Counted from the first letter of the stretch, positions 26,836-37,479 are shown. The stretch is 64,000 bases of DNA from Sedimenticola sp. (GCA_002869585.1 PKUO01000028.1:62001-126000), one strand, 5' to 3'. Numbers and translations are program-made. The notes: generated from the sequence alone by a model not told the origin.

Positions 26836-28050
<1,215 letters not shown>

Positions 28051-28059
28051 GACCTGACC

Positions 28060-28087
28060 GGGTCGGAGTCGGCAATGACTCCGACCC
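28060..28087 (+). terminator. 11-bp hairpin between the two polyamine genes
   Basis: GGGTCGGAGTC (28060-28070) and GACTCCGACCC (28077-28087) pair perfectly around GGCAAT and are followed by TTT. The decarboxylase starts 31 bases further on, so this probably attenuates rather than ends transcription. Confidence 0.7.
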
Positions 28088-28118
28088 TTTGCAAACTCGA
28101 ACTCTTTGAGCAGCCCCT

Positions 28119-29252
28119 ATGCCCGAACTCGACATCACTCAAGTTCCCACCCCCTGTTATGTGCTGGAAGAGGCGAAACTGCGCGCCAACCTGGCGATTA
28201 TGGATCGCGTACAACGGGAATCCGGAGGCAATATCATCCTGGCTCTGAAAGGCTATGCCATGTGGAGCACCTTCCCGATTATCCGGGAGGTGTTGCAGGG
28301 CTGCACTGCCAGTTCCCTGAACGAGGCACTGCTGGCGTCAGAGGAGTTTGGCCGGGAGGTGCATATTTACTCCCCGGCCTATACCGATGCCGAGTTTCCG
28401 AAACTGCTGGAGTTGGGTGACCATCTGATCTTCAACTCATTCTCCCAGTGGCAGCGTTTCCGTGGGCAAGCGCTGGCCGCGGGGATCTCCTGCGGCATTC
28501 GCCTCAATCCTCAAGTCTGCGAAGTCGAAGTGGACATGTACAACCCCTGCGGCACCACCTCGCGACTTGGTGTCACACCGCAAGAGTTCCGACCCGATCA
28601 ACTGGACGGCATCGAGGGCCTGCACTTTCACGCCTTGTGCGAATGCAGCGCGGAGAGCCTGGAGCGAACCCTGATCGCCTTCGAGGCCAGTTTTGGTGAA
28701 TGGATCCCGCAGATGAAGTGGATCAACTTTGGCGGCGGTCACCTGATGACCCGTGAAGGCTACAATGTCGATCTTCTGATCCGCCTGATCAAGGATTTCA
28801 GGGAGCGTTATGGCGTCAAGGTCTATCTGGAACCCGGCGGCGCGGTGGGCTGGCGCACTGGCCCGCTGGTCGCCTCGGTGCTGGATATCGTTCGCAACAA
28901 CATGGACATCGCCATCCTCGACACCTCCGCTGCGGCCCACATGCCGGATGTCCTGGAGATGCCTTATAGACCGATGGTAACCGGCTCGGGTCAGGCGGGC
29001 GAAAAGGCCCATACCTATCGCCTGGGTGGCAACACCTGTCTGGCCGGAGATGTAATTGGAGATTACTCGTTCGACCAGCCGTTACAGGTGGGTGATCGCA
29101 TCGTGCTGGAAGATATGATCCATTATACCTTTGTGAAAAACACCACGTTCAACGGCGTCAATCTGCCATCCCTGGCAATCTGGACCAAAGAGGGTGAGCT
29201 GAAGATGGTTCGCACCTTTGGCTACGAGGATTTCAAAAACCGGCTGTCATAA
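28119..29252 (+). CDS. nspC: carboxynorspermidine decarboxylase
   Basis: A 377-residue PLP enzyme of the alanine-racemase fold (type III). The PLP lysine is in ILALKGYAMWS near residue 44; FHALCECS near 170, NFGGGHLMT near 205 and the late YTFVKNTTFNGV segment match NspC. It removes CO2 from carboxy(nor)spermidine to give norspermidine or spermidine. The upstream synthase completes the route that replaces S-adenosylmethionine-based spermidine synthesis. Confidence 0.93.
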   Translation: MPELDITQVPTPCYVLEEAKLRANLAIMDRVQRESGGNIILALKGYAMWSTFPIIREVLQGCTASSLNEALLASEEFGREVHIYSPAYTDAEFPKLLELGDHLIFNSFSQWQRFRGQALAAGISCGIRLNPQVCEVEVDMYNPCGTTSRLGVTPQEFRPDQLDGIEGLHFHALCECSAESLERTLIAFEASFGEWIPQMKWINFGGGHLMTREGYNVDLLIRLIKDFRERYGVKVYLEPGGAVGWRTGPLVASVLDIVRNNMDIAILDTSAAAHMPDVLEMPYRPMVTGSGQAGEKAHTYRLGGNTCLAGDVIGDYSFDQPLQVGDRIVLEDMIHYTFVKNTTFNGVNLPSLAIWTKEGELKMVRTFGYEDFKNRLS

Positions 29253-29261
29253 TGCACTGCC

Positions 29262-29291
29262 GCCGGAGCCACACCATCGCGGGGCTCCGGC
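29262..29291. terminator. stem-loop between convergent nspC and the channel gene
   Basis: GCCGGAGCC (29262-29270) pairs with GGCTCCGGC (29283-29291) across 12 bases, in the 54-base gap between two converging stops. It can serve both directions. Confidence 0.65.
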
Positions 29292-29306
29292 AAGTGGATT
29301 TCACCA

Positions 29307-30266
29307 TCAGTCTTCCGGCAGACATATCCCCTTGATGGATATCGCCTTTGCTGTTTTGTAGAGCAGCATCACCACCACCAGACTCACCAGACTCAGTAGA
29401 ACCCAGGAGAGTGCGGCAAATGCGGGGATACCGTTACTGCTGTACATGACCAGAGTTGCAATGGTTATGGCCGCCAGTGGGAAGGAATAGGCCCACCAGG
29501 AGAGAAAGAACTGGATTTTCACGAAACGCCGTAACTGCGTGAGCAGCAACAGTGTCAGAAACAGGCCGATATAGTAGAGGACCCGAGCGAAGGCATCGAT
29601 GTCACCGGTCAGTTTCACATAGGCTACAAATCCGACCGCAGGCGGTGCTATGAGAATAAAGAAAGTCGGCATCAGCTTTGCCGGCAATGGATTATGGAAG
29701 AAAACCCGGTTCATGATGATGGTCAGCAGCACCAGCCAGAACACCATACCGATACTGAAGAAGAACCAGGAGATCTCGAAATACCCCAACCCGGTACCCG
29801 AGATAGGCACCAGCACGTTACCCACCACCGGGATGAACCAGGCCGGATTGCTGTGCTGAATTTGGTAGTGCTCGTGGTGAATCCAGGCATTCATGACGTA
29901 GAGCGTGAAGACCAGTTGCAACACCGAGCCAACCATCCATAGCATCAGGGCCAGCTCGTGGGATATATTCAGAAAGACCACCGACAGCAGTATCAGGCTG
30001 ATCGAGATTGCCGCGAAAAAATTCAGTTTTACCGGATGATTCAGCTCCTTGATCACCTCATCCCTGAATGTAACCAGCTTGGTCAGGTACATCGCCAGAA
30101 TCAGAACAAAGACCAGGGAGACTATGAGCGTCAATGCCCCGCTCATGTTGAAACCCAGTTGGAGCACATGTTGAGCCTTTTCCCAAGCTATGGTCAGACC
30201 CGCCAAGCCCATGACAATGGCGAAGAATGAGATGGGAAAATGCTGAATACGACTGCTGTTATCCAT
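29307..30266 (-). CDS. SLAC1/TehA-type anion channel or exporter
   Basis: A 319-residue integral membrane protein with ten predicted helices. The start (FPISFFAIVMGLAGLTIAWEKA) is typical of the TDT/SLAC1 family, whose members include the tellurite-resistance TehA and plant anion channels. The central WFIPVVGNVLVP segment is the family's pore-lining motif. It lies 109 bases after the diheme cytochrome gene on the same strand, so they may be coexpressed. Substrate not known. Confidence 0.87.
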   Translation of the reverse strand: MDNSSRIQHFPISFFAIVMGLAGLTIAWEKAQHVLQLGFNMSGALTLIVSLVFVLILAMYLTKLVTFRDEVIKELNHPVKLNFFAAISISLILLSVVFLNISHELALMLWMVGSVLQLVFTLYVMNAWIHHEHYQIQHSNPAWFIPVVGNVLVPISGTGLGYFEISWFFFSIGMVFWLVLLTIIMNRVFFHNPLPAKLMPTFFILIAPPAVGFVAYVKLTGDIDAFARVLYYIGLFLTLLLLTQLRRFVKIQFFLSWWAYSFPLAAITIATLVMYSSNGIPAFAALSWVLLSLVSLVVVMLLYKTAKAISIKGICLPED

Positions 30267-30375
30267 AATTATCCTAAATAATCAGTGATATATCGACCCG
30301 AAAAGGCAATATATTAGAACTCATTAATATAGACGATTATTATAGGAGTGTATAGAAACGCCACAATGATAACTG

Positions 30376-30936
30376 TCAATCCTCGTAGCGCCCATAACCG
30401 GGTATCACTACCTCATCCTCTTTGAATGACCCCTCGGATGCCTTGCTATGACAGGCAGCGCAATTGCTGAATGAGACCACTTCTGGATTGCCTGCAACCA
30501 TCTGCGGTGTCAACTCATCATGCTTCCTGATGAAATAGTGGGTTTCAGTAATACGCAATGGCGCCGGGTTATTGCCAAGGCCCTGCATGATTTTGTTGGA
30601 ATACTCAAAGTTGCTGCGCACCGCCGAGTTATTCAACAGATAGTTGTATAAGGTACCGCGAACACTCTTCGACAGTTCGACATTTTCGCCGAAATGGCTG
30701 TGCATGGAACCCATCAGTTTTTCCCAGGATTGTGGTGGTAGAAATCCCGGCGGATAGGCGAAGTGACAACTGCCACACTCTTGCAGATAGGTTTCGTTAT
30801 CGACTGGGGCAATACCGGCACGGGTCGTTTCATTCCATTTTAAATCCTCGCCACGCTCCCGATCTGCGGTTGCATTGGCAACAACACCCATACTCAGAAA
30901 TACTCCCAGGGAAATGACTTTGACTATGCTTTTCAT
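30376..30936 (-). CDS. diheme cytochrome c (DHC family)
   Basis: A 186-residue exported protein with a signal peptide (FLSMGVVANA). Two haem-binding CXXCH motifs, CGSCH near residue 54 and CAACH near 160, bracket an alpha-helical domain with MHSHFGENVELS, as in the DHC family. It accepts or passes electrons in the periplasm. DHC of other bacteria partners with sphaeroides haem protein, which is not seen here. It lies upstream of the SLAC1-type gene. Confidence 0.9.
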   Translation of the reverse strand: MKSIVKVISLGVFLSMGVVANATADRERGEDLKWNETTRAGIAPVDNETYLQECGSCHFAYPPGFLPPQSWEKLMGSMHSHFGENVELSKSVRGTLYNYLLNNSAVRSNFEYSNKIMQGLGNNPAPLRITETHYFIRKHDELTPQMVAGNPEVVSFSNCAACHSKASEGSFKEDEVVIPGYGRYED

Positions 30937-31141
30937 ATGCGTTCTCGGTTGGGGACTGTATCGATTTTAAATAAGTTTGAGACTGTGTAAATCACAATCT
31001 CAACCGGATGATAGATGAGCAATATGAATCAAAACTGAAAAATACCCGTCTATCCAGAGTGGGCTGCAACGGCTATCATGATCCCCGGGGATTGGCCCGA
31101 GCAGTCACTGCAAAAAACCACTATGCCGGGTTGCACATAAT

Positions 31142-32395
31142 TTGAACATCACACCGACACTTGCACAGCGACTGCTGCTGATTCTATTTCCCTTTGCCTT
31201 TGGCTACTACCTCTCCTACCTGGTGCGGGTAGTGAATGCTGTGCTTGCGCCTGATCTGGTGAGAGATCTGTCGCTCTCGCCGGAAACCCTTGGACTGCTG
31301 ACGGCCACCTATTTCATCACTTTCGCCGCCACACAGATCCCTCTGGGAATCCTGCTTGACCGTTATGGTCCACGCAAGATTGAAGCAGGTTTGTTGCTGT
31401 TTGCCGCCCTGGGTTCCGTGATTTTCGCCTATGGTGACAGCCTTGGCGATTTGATTATTGGCAGAGGCCTGATCGGTCTTGGTGTCTCCGCCTGCCTGAT
31501 GGCGGCTTTTAAATCCTTTACCCAATGGTTCAAACCCCAGCGTTTACCCCTGATCAACGGGTTGATCATGGCTGCCGGGGGATTAGGCGCGCTGACCGCG
31601 ACTGCACCGGTTCAGTTTGCCCTGTCCTACACTGACTGGCGCGGCGTTTTTCTGGTTCTGGCTGTGCTTATCCTGCTTTGTGCACTGATGATCTATCTGC
31701 TTGTGCCTGATCACCCAGAGACAGGCAAAGGTGAATCCCTGCAAACCCAGATGAAAGAGATGAAATCAATCTTCAGCGATGGTTTCTTCTGGAGCATCGC
31801 GCCATTGACCATGTTGTCACAGGCCTCCTTCATCTCCATTCAGAGCCTCTGGGCTGGTCCCTGGTTACGGGATATTGGCGGACTGTCACGAGCAGACGCA
31901 GCCGATACACTCCTATTAATAGCAAGTTCGATGATTGCCGGGTTTCTGACCCTGGGAACTCTGGCAGAACGGCTGTCGCATATCGGGATCAAGCCAGTGG
32001 TGGTTTCCGGCATCGGCATGCTGATATTCATCATGATCCAGGGAGCCATCATTTTGGAACCAGCACAATCCTGGGTTACGCCGATCTGGATGGCATTCGG
32101 TTTTTTCGGCACCACCGGTATTGTTCAATACGCCGTGTTGTCCCAGCATTATCCGAGAAATCTCTCGGGACGGGTGAATACGGCCATCAACCTGCTGGTG
32201 TTTATTACCGCCTTCACGCTTCAGTGGCTGATTGGAAAGATCATCGACCTATGGCCGCTGGTTGGAGCTGATCACTACTCACCTGAAGGGTACCAGTTGG
32301 CATTCGGTATAGTATTTGCGTTGCAGCTCACTGCCTTCTTCTGGTTGATTTTCGCTTACAAAAAACATCACCGTGCAATCACAGAGCCTGTATAG
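31142..32395 (+). CDS. major facilitator superfamily transporter
   Basis: About 417 residues with twelve membrane helices and the MFS loop signature ILLDRYGPRKIE between helices 2 and 3. The N-terminus resembles nitrate/nitrite and sugar-acid carriers but the substrate is not readable. The start is a TTG at 31142; no ATG lies at a fitting place upstream, and the purine signal is weak, so the start is uncertain. Monocistronic, upstream of the sulfur globule genes by 213 bases. Confidence 0.87.
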   Translation: MNITPTLAQRLLLILFPFAFGYYLSYLVRVVNAVLAPDLVRDLSLSPETLGLLTATYFITFAATQIPLGILLDRYGPRKIEAGLLLFAALGSVIFAYGDSLGDLIIGRGLIGLGVSACLMAAFKSFTQWFKPQRLPLINGLIMAAGGLGALTATAPVQFALSYTDWRGVFLVLAVLILLCALMIYLLVPDHPETGKGESLQTQMKEMKSIFSDGFFWSIAPLTMLSQASFISIQSLWAGPWLRDIGGLSRADAADTLLLIASSMIAGFLTLGTLAERLSHIGIKPVVVSGIGMLIFIMIQGAIILEPAQSWVTPIWMAFGFFGTTGIVQYAVLSQHYPRNLSGRVNTAINLLVFITAFTLQWLIGKIIDLWPLVGADHYSPEGYQLAFGIVFALQLTAFFWLIFAYKKHHRAITEPV

Positions 32396-32502
32396 TCGAC
32401 ATTGATTCACATCCGTTGCACTAGTTTTAAACCTACACGCCGTTAATAAGGCATCCCTACACCGGGTAAAATCACAATTGTAAAAATAGTTTAAAATAAA
32501 GA

Positions 32503-32531
32503 TTGACTATTTTAGTAATTGCTTATATTCT
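32503..32531 (+). promoter_or_regulatory. sigma70-type promoter of the sulfur globule gene
   Basis: TTGACT (32503-32508), 17 bases, TATTCT (32526-32531). The transcript would start near 32538 and give a leader of about 70 bases ahead of a GGAG ribosome site. It is the best promoter match in the window. Confidence 0.75.
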
Positions 32532-32608
32532 TTACCTCAATGAAGGCACAGCGGTAACAGCTTTCACACACCAGACGATTAATAGATAAAACGATTTGGA
32601 GATTTATA

Positions 32609-32965
32609 ATGAAAACAATTGCTAAAGCTGCTGCTATCGCTGCAATGATTGCTGTTTCCGGTTCTGCCTCTGCATGGTGGGGCGGTGGTCCTTGGAATGG
32701 TAACAGCATGGGTGATGGTTTCGGCGACGGTTCTGGCGACTTCAGCATGGGTTTCAGCGGTCGTAGCAGTGCTTATGGTCGTGGTAACGGCTATGGTAAT
32801 GGCTATGGTTACGGCAACCCTTACTACGGTGGTTATGGCGCGCCTTACGGCTATGGCGCACCTTATGGTGGTGGTTATGGCGCACCTTATGGCGCTCCTT
32901 ACGGTGCCCCATATGGCTACCCAGCTCCAGCAGCCCCTCAGGCTCCTGCTGCACCAGCCAAGTAA
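32609..32965 (+). CDS. sulfur globule protein (Sgp/CV1-like)
   Basis: A 118-residue exported structural protein: signal peptide ending ASA, then [19 protein letters not shown] and a low-complexity tail of GYG, APYG and Pro/Ala repeats. Composition and the WWGG/FGDG pattern match the sulfur globule envelope proteins of purple sulfur bacteria, which coat periplasmic elemental sulfur deposits. It has a good promoter and GGAG ribosome site, as expected of an abundant protein. A second, shorter relative follows. Confidence 0.85.
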   Translation: MKTIAKAAAIAAMIAVSGSASAWWGGGPWNGNSMGDGFGDGSGDFSMGFSGRSSAYGRGNGYGNGYGYGNPYYGGYGAPYGYGAPYGGGYGAPYGAPYGAPYGYPAPAAPQAPAAPAK

Positions 32966-33111
32966 GCTAAACGCTTATTGACTCGCCAGGGATGGTCATT
33001 GCACAAGGATGTGCACAACCCAAAGACACGAAGCGCCTGATAACCTCCTTCATTTTTTCGCAGGCTGTTAACCAAAGCCCTTTCGATAAAACTTTCTCAG
33101 GCGTTACCCAG

Positions 33112-33453
33112 ATGAATCCCTCGAAAATCCTTGCAAGTCTACTGTTGCTCACTGCCTCAATGCACGGGCATGCCTGGTGGGGTGGTCCGTGGACCGGCAT
33201 GGGTGATTCCTGGATGGATGGCGAGGCCTCTTTCAGCATCAGACTTAACAGCCATTCTGATTTTTCCCATCAGGGCTACCGCAACCAACAGCCTTACTAC
33301 GGTTATGCCACTGCTTATCCAATGGAAAAAACTCCCGTGACCCTCAGCGGTAGCGAGTTACAGGCACATGCCAGAAGCCAGATAGAGGCAATGCGAAGAT
33401 CGATAGAAGCCCAGCGTAAACTGACTGAACAGTTTGCGGCCTCTCATCGATAG
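33112..33453 (+). CDS. second sulfur-globule-like exported protein
   Basis: A 113-residue protein with signal peptide ending in HGHA followed by WWGGPWTGMGDSWMDGEASFSI, closely echoing the mature N-terminus of the upstream protein. It has fewer repeats and instead a Tyr-rich middle (QQPYYGYATAY) and a helical, Arg/Glu-rich tail (SQIEAMRRSIEAQRKL). The ATG at 33112 is preferred to 32992 because the signal peptide begins there. Its stop overlaps the convergent permease gene by 10 bases. Probably a globule-associated protein. Confidence 0.75.
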   Translation: MNPSKILASLLLLTASMHGHAWWGGPWTGMGDSWMDGEASFSIRLNSHSDFSHQGYRNQQPYYGYATAYPMEKTPVTLSGSELQAHARSQIEAMRRSIEAQRKLTEQFAASHR

Positions 33454-34202
33454 GCCATATGGCGGTTTAGATAGCGCTCGGTAATCCGGAACAGATAAGT
33501 CAGGATAAAAGCCATTGCAAAATACAGCACGGCGGCATATCCGAAAATCTCAAGATCGTAGGACCGTGAGAATATAGTCCGGGTCTGTCCCATCAAATCC
33601 ATCACTGTAATCGTACTGGTCAGCGCACTGGCCTTCAGCATCAGAATCACTTCATTACCATAGGCCGGCCAGGCAATTCGAAATGCCTGGGGAAGAATAA
33701 TTCGCCTGTATAGCAGTGATCCGGACATTCCCGCTGCACGTCCTGCCTCGATCTGACCCTGGGGTACGCTGACTATCCCCCCTCTGAGAATTTCCGCGAC
33801 ATAGGCTGATGTGTTGATCGACAACACAATTATTCCCATCCACCAGCTGTCACGCAGATAGGGCCATAGAAAACTCTCCCGAAAAACCTCAAACTGACCG
33901 AGTCCGTAATAAAAGAGGAACAGTTGCACCAGCAGCGGCGTACCGCGAAATACATAGATGTAGATATAGGCCGGAACCGAAAACAGCCTGTTACTGGATA
34001 CCCTGGCCAGCGCCATCGGCACTGCGATAATCAGCCCGATCAGGCAACAGAGAACGAGTATCTCGATCGTGGTGAAGGTGCCCTGCACGAAACGCGGGCA
34101 GTAATCGGCAAACCCCTGGGGTGTCACCGGGCCGATGACCTGGCAGACCGCCTCTGATACTTGATACTTTGCCTCGAAATAGGTCAGGTCAAATCCAAGC
34201 AT
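33444..34202 (-). CDS. polar amino acid ABC transporter permease (HisM/ArtM-like)
   Basis: A 252-residue inner-membrane permease with about five helices and the EAA loop EAGRAAGMSGSLLYRRIILPQA (about residues 160-180, shown in part). It forms a heteropair with the preceding permease. It is last in a leftward operon of ATPase, binding protein and two permeases, and starts 2 bases after the HisQ-like stop. The unusual periplasmic insert near the N-terminus contains QGFADYCPRFVQ with one cysteine, alongside an earlier one. Confidence 0.9.
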   Translation of the reverse strand: MLGFDLTYFEAKYQVSEAVCQVIGPVTPQGFADYCPRFVQGTFTTIEILVLCCLIGLIIAVPMALARVSSNRLFSVPAYIYIYVFRGTPLLVQLFLFYYGLGQFEVFRESFLWPYLRDSWWMGIIVLSINTSAYVAEILRGGIVSVPQGQIEAGRAAGMSGSLLYRRIILPQAFRIAWPAYGNEVILMLKASALTSTITVMDLMGQTRTIFSRSYDLEIFGYAAVLYFAMAFILTYLFRITERYLNRHMAYR

Positions 34203-34204
34203 GC

Positions 34205-34927
34205 TCAGACCCGCCGCACGCCGCGGTTTGCACGGAGCTCCATTCGGTGTCTGCCATAATCAGAGACGATAGTGAACAGCAGATAGATCAGCGCGGCAGC
34301 GAGATAGAACATAAAGGGTTCCCGCGTGGTTTCACCGGCAATGTTGGACTGCCTGAGCAGTTCATCCAGAGCAATCACCGAGACCAGGGAGGTATCCTTG
34401 AGCAGAACCATCCACAGATTACCCAACCCGGGAATGGCGTAGCGCCACATCTGCGGCATTCTGATACGCCAGAAGGCCCCCATGGGTGTCATGCCACAGG
34501 CGAGCGCGGCCTCGATCTGTCCATAGGGTACGGCCAGGTAGGCCCCCCGGAACACCTCTGAGGCATAGGCGCCAAAGATAAGGCTTAATGCCAGAACACC
34601 GGCAACAAACTTATTGATTTCAAACAGACCATCGTAGTTAAGCCAGTTACCTAAACTGATCATCAGCTGATCTGAACCGAAAAACACCAAAAGGATGATC
34701 AGGAATTCCGGTATGCCCCGGATGATATTGGTATAGGTGGATGCGAGTGCCTTCAACAACCAGGAGTGGGAAATCTTCGCACCCGCCGTGGCCAGCCCCA
34801 GAACAAGACCGATTGCCAGGGAAACCAGGGCAATCTCAATGGTTAACAACGCACCGCGCAACAACTCGTCGCCCCAGCCCGCATCGCCAAGGCTCAACAG
34901 CGTCAGTACGGACTCTTCCGGCGTCAC
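34205..34927 (-). CDS. polar amino acid ABC transporter permease (HisQ/ArtQ-like)
   Basis: A 240-residue permease with the EAA loop IEAALACGMTPMGAFWRIRMP near residue 145 and family-typical RGIPEFLIILL near 70. It associates with the HisM-like subunit and the ATPase. Preceded by a terminator-like hairpin at 34961-34986, so its expression is likely lower than that of the binding protein. Confidence 0.9.
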   Translation of the reverse strand: MTPEESVLTLLSLGDAGWGDELLRGALLTIEIALVSLAIGLVLGLATAGAKISHSWLLKALASTYTNIIRGIPEFLIILLVFFGSDQLMISLGNWLNYDGLFEINKFVAGVLALSLIFGAYASEVFRGAYLAVPYGQIEAALACGMTPMGAFWRIRMPQMWRYAIPGLGNLWMVLLKDTSLVSVIALDELLRQSNIAGETTREPFMFYLAAALIYLLFTIVSDYGRHRMELRANRGVRRV

Positions 34928-34960
34928 ATCAGAACCCTGCGTTGATCACCCACTGAAAAA

Positions 34961-34986
34961 GCAAGCGCCACACGGCTGGCGCTTGC
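34961..34986 (-). terminator. attenuating terminator after the amino acid binding-protein gene
   Basis: GCAAGCGCCA (34961-34970) pairs perfectly with TGGCGCTTGC (34977-34986), 6-base loop; on the minus strand TTTTT follows at 34956-34960. It lies between the binding protein (stop at 35003) and the permease start (34927). Confidence 0.8.
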
Positions 34987-35002
34987 CTGCAGTGCAATGG
35001 CA

Positions 35003-35746
35003 TCAATAGATATCAAACGGAAAATACTTGGCATTGATTTCTGCGTAGGCGCCATTCTCTCTGATTGCCAGAATTGCAGCGCTAAGGGCATCTCGCAGTT
35101 GAGCATCATCCTTGCGAACTGCGATACCAATCTGGTCATTGATATCGATCTTGTCGCCGACATACTCGTAATCGGCATTCTCTTTCAACCAGTCAAACAG
35201 CGGATAAGCATCAGACAGTATGGCGTCGATGCGGCCCGACTGCATATCTGCGTAGGCAGCTGTTTGCTTGTCATAGAGTTTCACCTGGACCTTGCCCGCC
35301 AGATTATCCTCAAGCCATTGACCGGCGATAGTGGCGCGCTGGGCGCCGACCGCTTTACCCGTCATATCTTCCGCGCCACTGATGCCGCTACCTTTTTTTG
35401 CACCAAAACGCAGATAGTTGGAATAGTAGCGTCCGGTAAAATCGACTTTTTTCAGCCGCTCCTCGGTAATCGACATACTGGCTATAATCGCATCATATTT
35501 ATTGGCCAGCAGTGCTGGAATAATGCCGTCCCAGTCTTGAGAGACGATGGTGCAATCCGCCTGCATCTGTTTACACAGCGCCTTGGCGATATCCACATCG
35601 AAACCAATCAATTCGCCAGAGGCATCTTTCATGTTAAAGGGAGGATAGGCGCCCTCGGTTGCAATACGGATTTTCATACCCTCAGCAGCGGCTGTCCCGA
35701 CCATGGCAACTGCGAGAATAAAGGACATAATTGTTTTCTTAAACAT
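35003..35746 (-). CDS. periplasmic lysine/arginine/ornithine-type binding protein
   Basis: A 247-residue class II binding protein with a signal peptide ending in AAA. Its YPPFNM, GFDVDIAKALC and IIASMSITEERLKKVDFT segments match the ArgT/HisJ/ArtJ branch. An Asp and Arg in these motifs bind the amino acid backbone in the family. It lies between the ATPase gene and the two permease genes of one leftward operon. Confidence 0.9.
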   Translation of the reverse strand: MFKKTIMSFILAVAMVGTAAAEGMKIRIATEGAYPPFNMKDASGELIGFDVDIAKALCKQMQADCTIVSQDWDGIIPALLANKYDAIIASMSITEERLKKVDFTGRYYSNYLRFGAKKGSGISGAEDMTGKAVGAQRATIAGQWLEDNLAGKVQVKLYDKQTAAYADMQSGRIDAILSDAYPLFDWLKENADYEYVGDKIDINDQIGIAVRKDDAQLRDALSAAILAIRENGAYAEINAKYFPFDIY

Positions 35747-35788
35747 TACACTGTTCCTTTTATTTGCTGGTTGATTTTCATTGATAGC

Positions 35789-36562
35789 TCAGAGATTGCT
35801 TGCTAGAAACTCACGAAAGCGCGAAGAGGTCGGGTTTGTAAAGACATCTTTTGGACTCCCCTCCTCCTCCACTTTCCCCTGATGAAGAAAAATGACCCTA
35901 TCCGACACCTCTCTGGCAAACCCCATTTCGTGGGTGACAACAATCATTGTACGCCCTTCATCGGCAAGTTTGCGCATCACCCGCAACACCTCGCCAACCA
36001 GTTCAGGGTCGAGTGCGGAGGTGGGTTCATCAAACAGCATCACCTCAGGCTGCATCGCCAGCGCCCGGGCGATCGCAGCACGTTGCTGCTGCCCGCCTGA
36101 CAACTGGTTGGGAAATTCATTGCGCTTATCACTCAGACCCACCTTTTCCAGAAGTTCCTCTGCAACCTCTATCGCCTCGCGCTTGGAATGTTTGAGCACA
36201 TGCACCGGGGCTTCTATGAGATTTTCGAGTATAGTCATGTGCGTCCAGAGGTTGAAATTCTGGAACACCATACCCAGGCTGCTGCGAATGCGTGACACCT
36301 GTCTTTTATCGACCGGGACCAGCGTGCCGCCGCGCTCGCGCTGCATTTTTATCTTTTCACCGTGAACAAAGACCTCACCGGAATCCGGGGTTTCCAGAAG
36401 ATTGATACAACGCAGAAAGGTACTCTTGCCAGATCCACTGCTGCCCAGTAACGCAATCACATCGCCGTCGTTTGCCGTCAGTGAAACACCCTTGAGTACA
36501 TCCGTCTGACCGAAGGATTTGTGGATATCATGGGCCACCAATGCGGCAACGGAATCAGGCAT
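35789..36562 (-). CDS. polar amino acid ABC transporter ATPase (HisP-like)
   Basis: A 257-residue ATPase with Walker [10 protein letters not shown] (about residue 38), signature LSGGQQQR (about 160) and Walker [14 protein letters not shown] (about 180). It matches HisP/GlnQ-type energising subunits. It is first in the leftward operon, so the operon promoter lies in 36563-36897. Basic amino acids are the likely substrates because the binding protein is ArgT-like. Confidence 0.92.
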   Translation of the reverse strand: MPDSVAALVAHDIHKSFGQTDVLKGVSLTANDGDVIALLGSSGSGKSTFLRCINLLETPDSGEVFVHGEKIKMQRERGGTLVPVDKRQVSRIRSSLGMVFQNFNLWTHMTILENLIEAPVHVLKHSKREAIEVAEELLEKVGLSDKRNEFPNQLSGGQQQRAAIARALAMQPEVMLFDEPTSALDPELVGEVLRVMRKLADEGRTMIVVTHEMGFAREVSDRVIFLHQGKVEEEGSPKDVFTNPTSSRFREFLASNL

Positions 36563-36897
36563 ATGTTTTTCTCATATCGGGTCATTTCGATCGGGAGGAT
36601 ACAAACTCTATAAGATTGTCATAGAAACGCCATCACATCAAGGAAAGGAGCGCTTGAGCCGAGGGACTTAACCAACGCAGGCCGAGGTCGTTATTGGCCT
36701 GGTACTATATCTAAGAATCTCTATCTCACTGGATACTGGAAACCTCTATAATATGGGGATTGGTTAGGATCAACCCCGTCCGTGGGAGCGGCTTTAGCCG
36801 CGATAATAGAACGTAAAGTTAATATCAAGACACTAACAACCATGCTGTATGTGTACAATATGCACCACATCGGCCGCCAGAATTTCAGGTAACCATC
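36563..36897. other. intergenic region with one REP-like palindrome and a -10 box
   Basis: The 335-base divergent gap holds GTGGGAGCGGCTTTAGCCGC at about 36782-36801, which resembles REP elements of gammaproteobacteria but is the only copy I found here. TATAAT at 36747-36752 may serve the rightward peroxidase operon, though its -35 is poor. CAGGCC/GGCCTG near 36677-36703 forms a weaker stem. No gene is visible. Confidence 0.45.
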
Positions 36898-37479
36898 ATG
36901 TCACTTGCGCAAAAGATATCCTCAAGCCTCAGCGCCCTGCTCGGATTGGCAGGGGCATGGTTGATGCCGGTCCAGACTGCGATGGGCGAAAACGCCATTA
37001 TCTGTTCGGATCAGAAAGTCTACGAAAAGCGCCGCCTGGCCGGTGATCAGACCGATAATCTTTGCGAGGTTTACAAAGGCAAGGTCGTTCTGGTTGTCAA
37101 TACCGCCAGCAAATGCGCTTTCACACCGCAATATGACGGTCTGGAAAAGCTATACCGGGATTACTCGGAAAAAGGTCTTGTGGTGATCGGTTTCCCATCC
37201 AACGACTTCGGCAACCAGGAACCGGGTACGGAAAAAACTATTCAGGATTTCTGCCGCCTGACCTATGGGGTGGAATTTCCCATGTACACCAAGACAGTCG
37301 TCAAGGGTGAACAGGCAGATCCCTTCTACAAGGCGCTGGCTGCAGCATCCGGCCAGGCACCCAAGTGGAACTTCCATAAATATCTGCTAAGCCGGGACGG
37401 CAGACTGGTGGGCAGTTTCTCAAGCTTTGTTAAACCCCAGAGCGATGAGCTGGTCAGAGCCATAGAAGCAGCGCTTTGA
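36898..37479 (+). CDS. exported glutathione/thiol peroxidase (GPx family)
   Basis: A 193-residue protein. An N-terminal hydrophobic stretch (LSALLGLAGAWLMPVQTAMG) suggests export. The peroxidatic Cys is in VNTASKCAFTPQY near residue 66, with Gln in GFPSNDFGNQEPG and the family motif KWNFHKYLL near 160. The Cys is encoded by TGC, so this is not a selenoprotein. It reduces peroxides with thiol donors. It starts a rightward run with photolyase 16 bases downstream. Confidence 0.9.
   Translation: MSLAQKISSSLSALLGLAGAWLMPVQTAMGENAIICSDQKVYEKRRLAGDQTDNLCEVYKGKVVLVVNTASKCAFTPQYDGLEKLYRDYSEKGLVVIGFPSNDFGNQEPGTEKTIQDFCRLTYGVEFPMYTKTVVKGEQADPFYKALAAASGQAPKWNFHKYLLSRDGRLVGSFSSFVKPQSDELVRAIEAAL

Noticed and set aside
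36782-36801. REP element family
   Set aside because: Only one copy was noticed in 64 kb; a lone palindrome is not enough to call a repeat family.
37090-37110. Selenocysteine in the glutathione peroxidase
   Set aside because: The peroxidatic codon is TGC (Cys), with no in-frame TGA.
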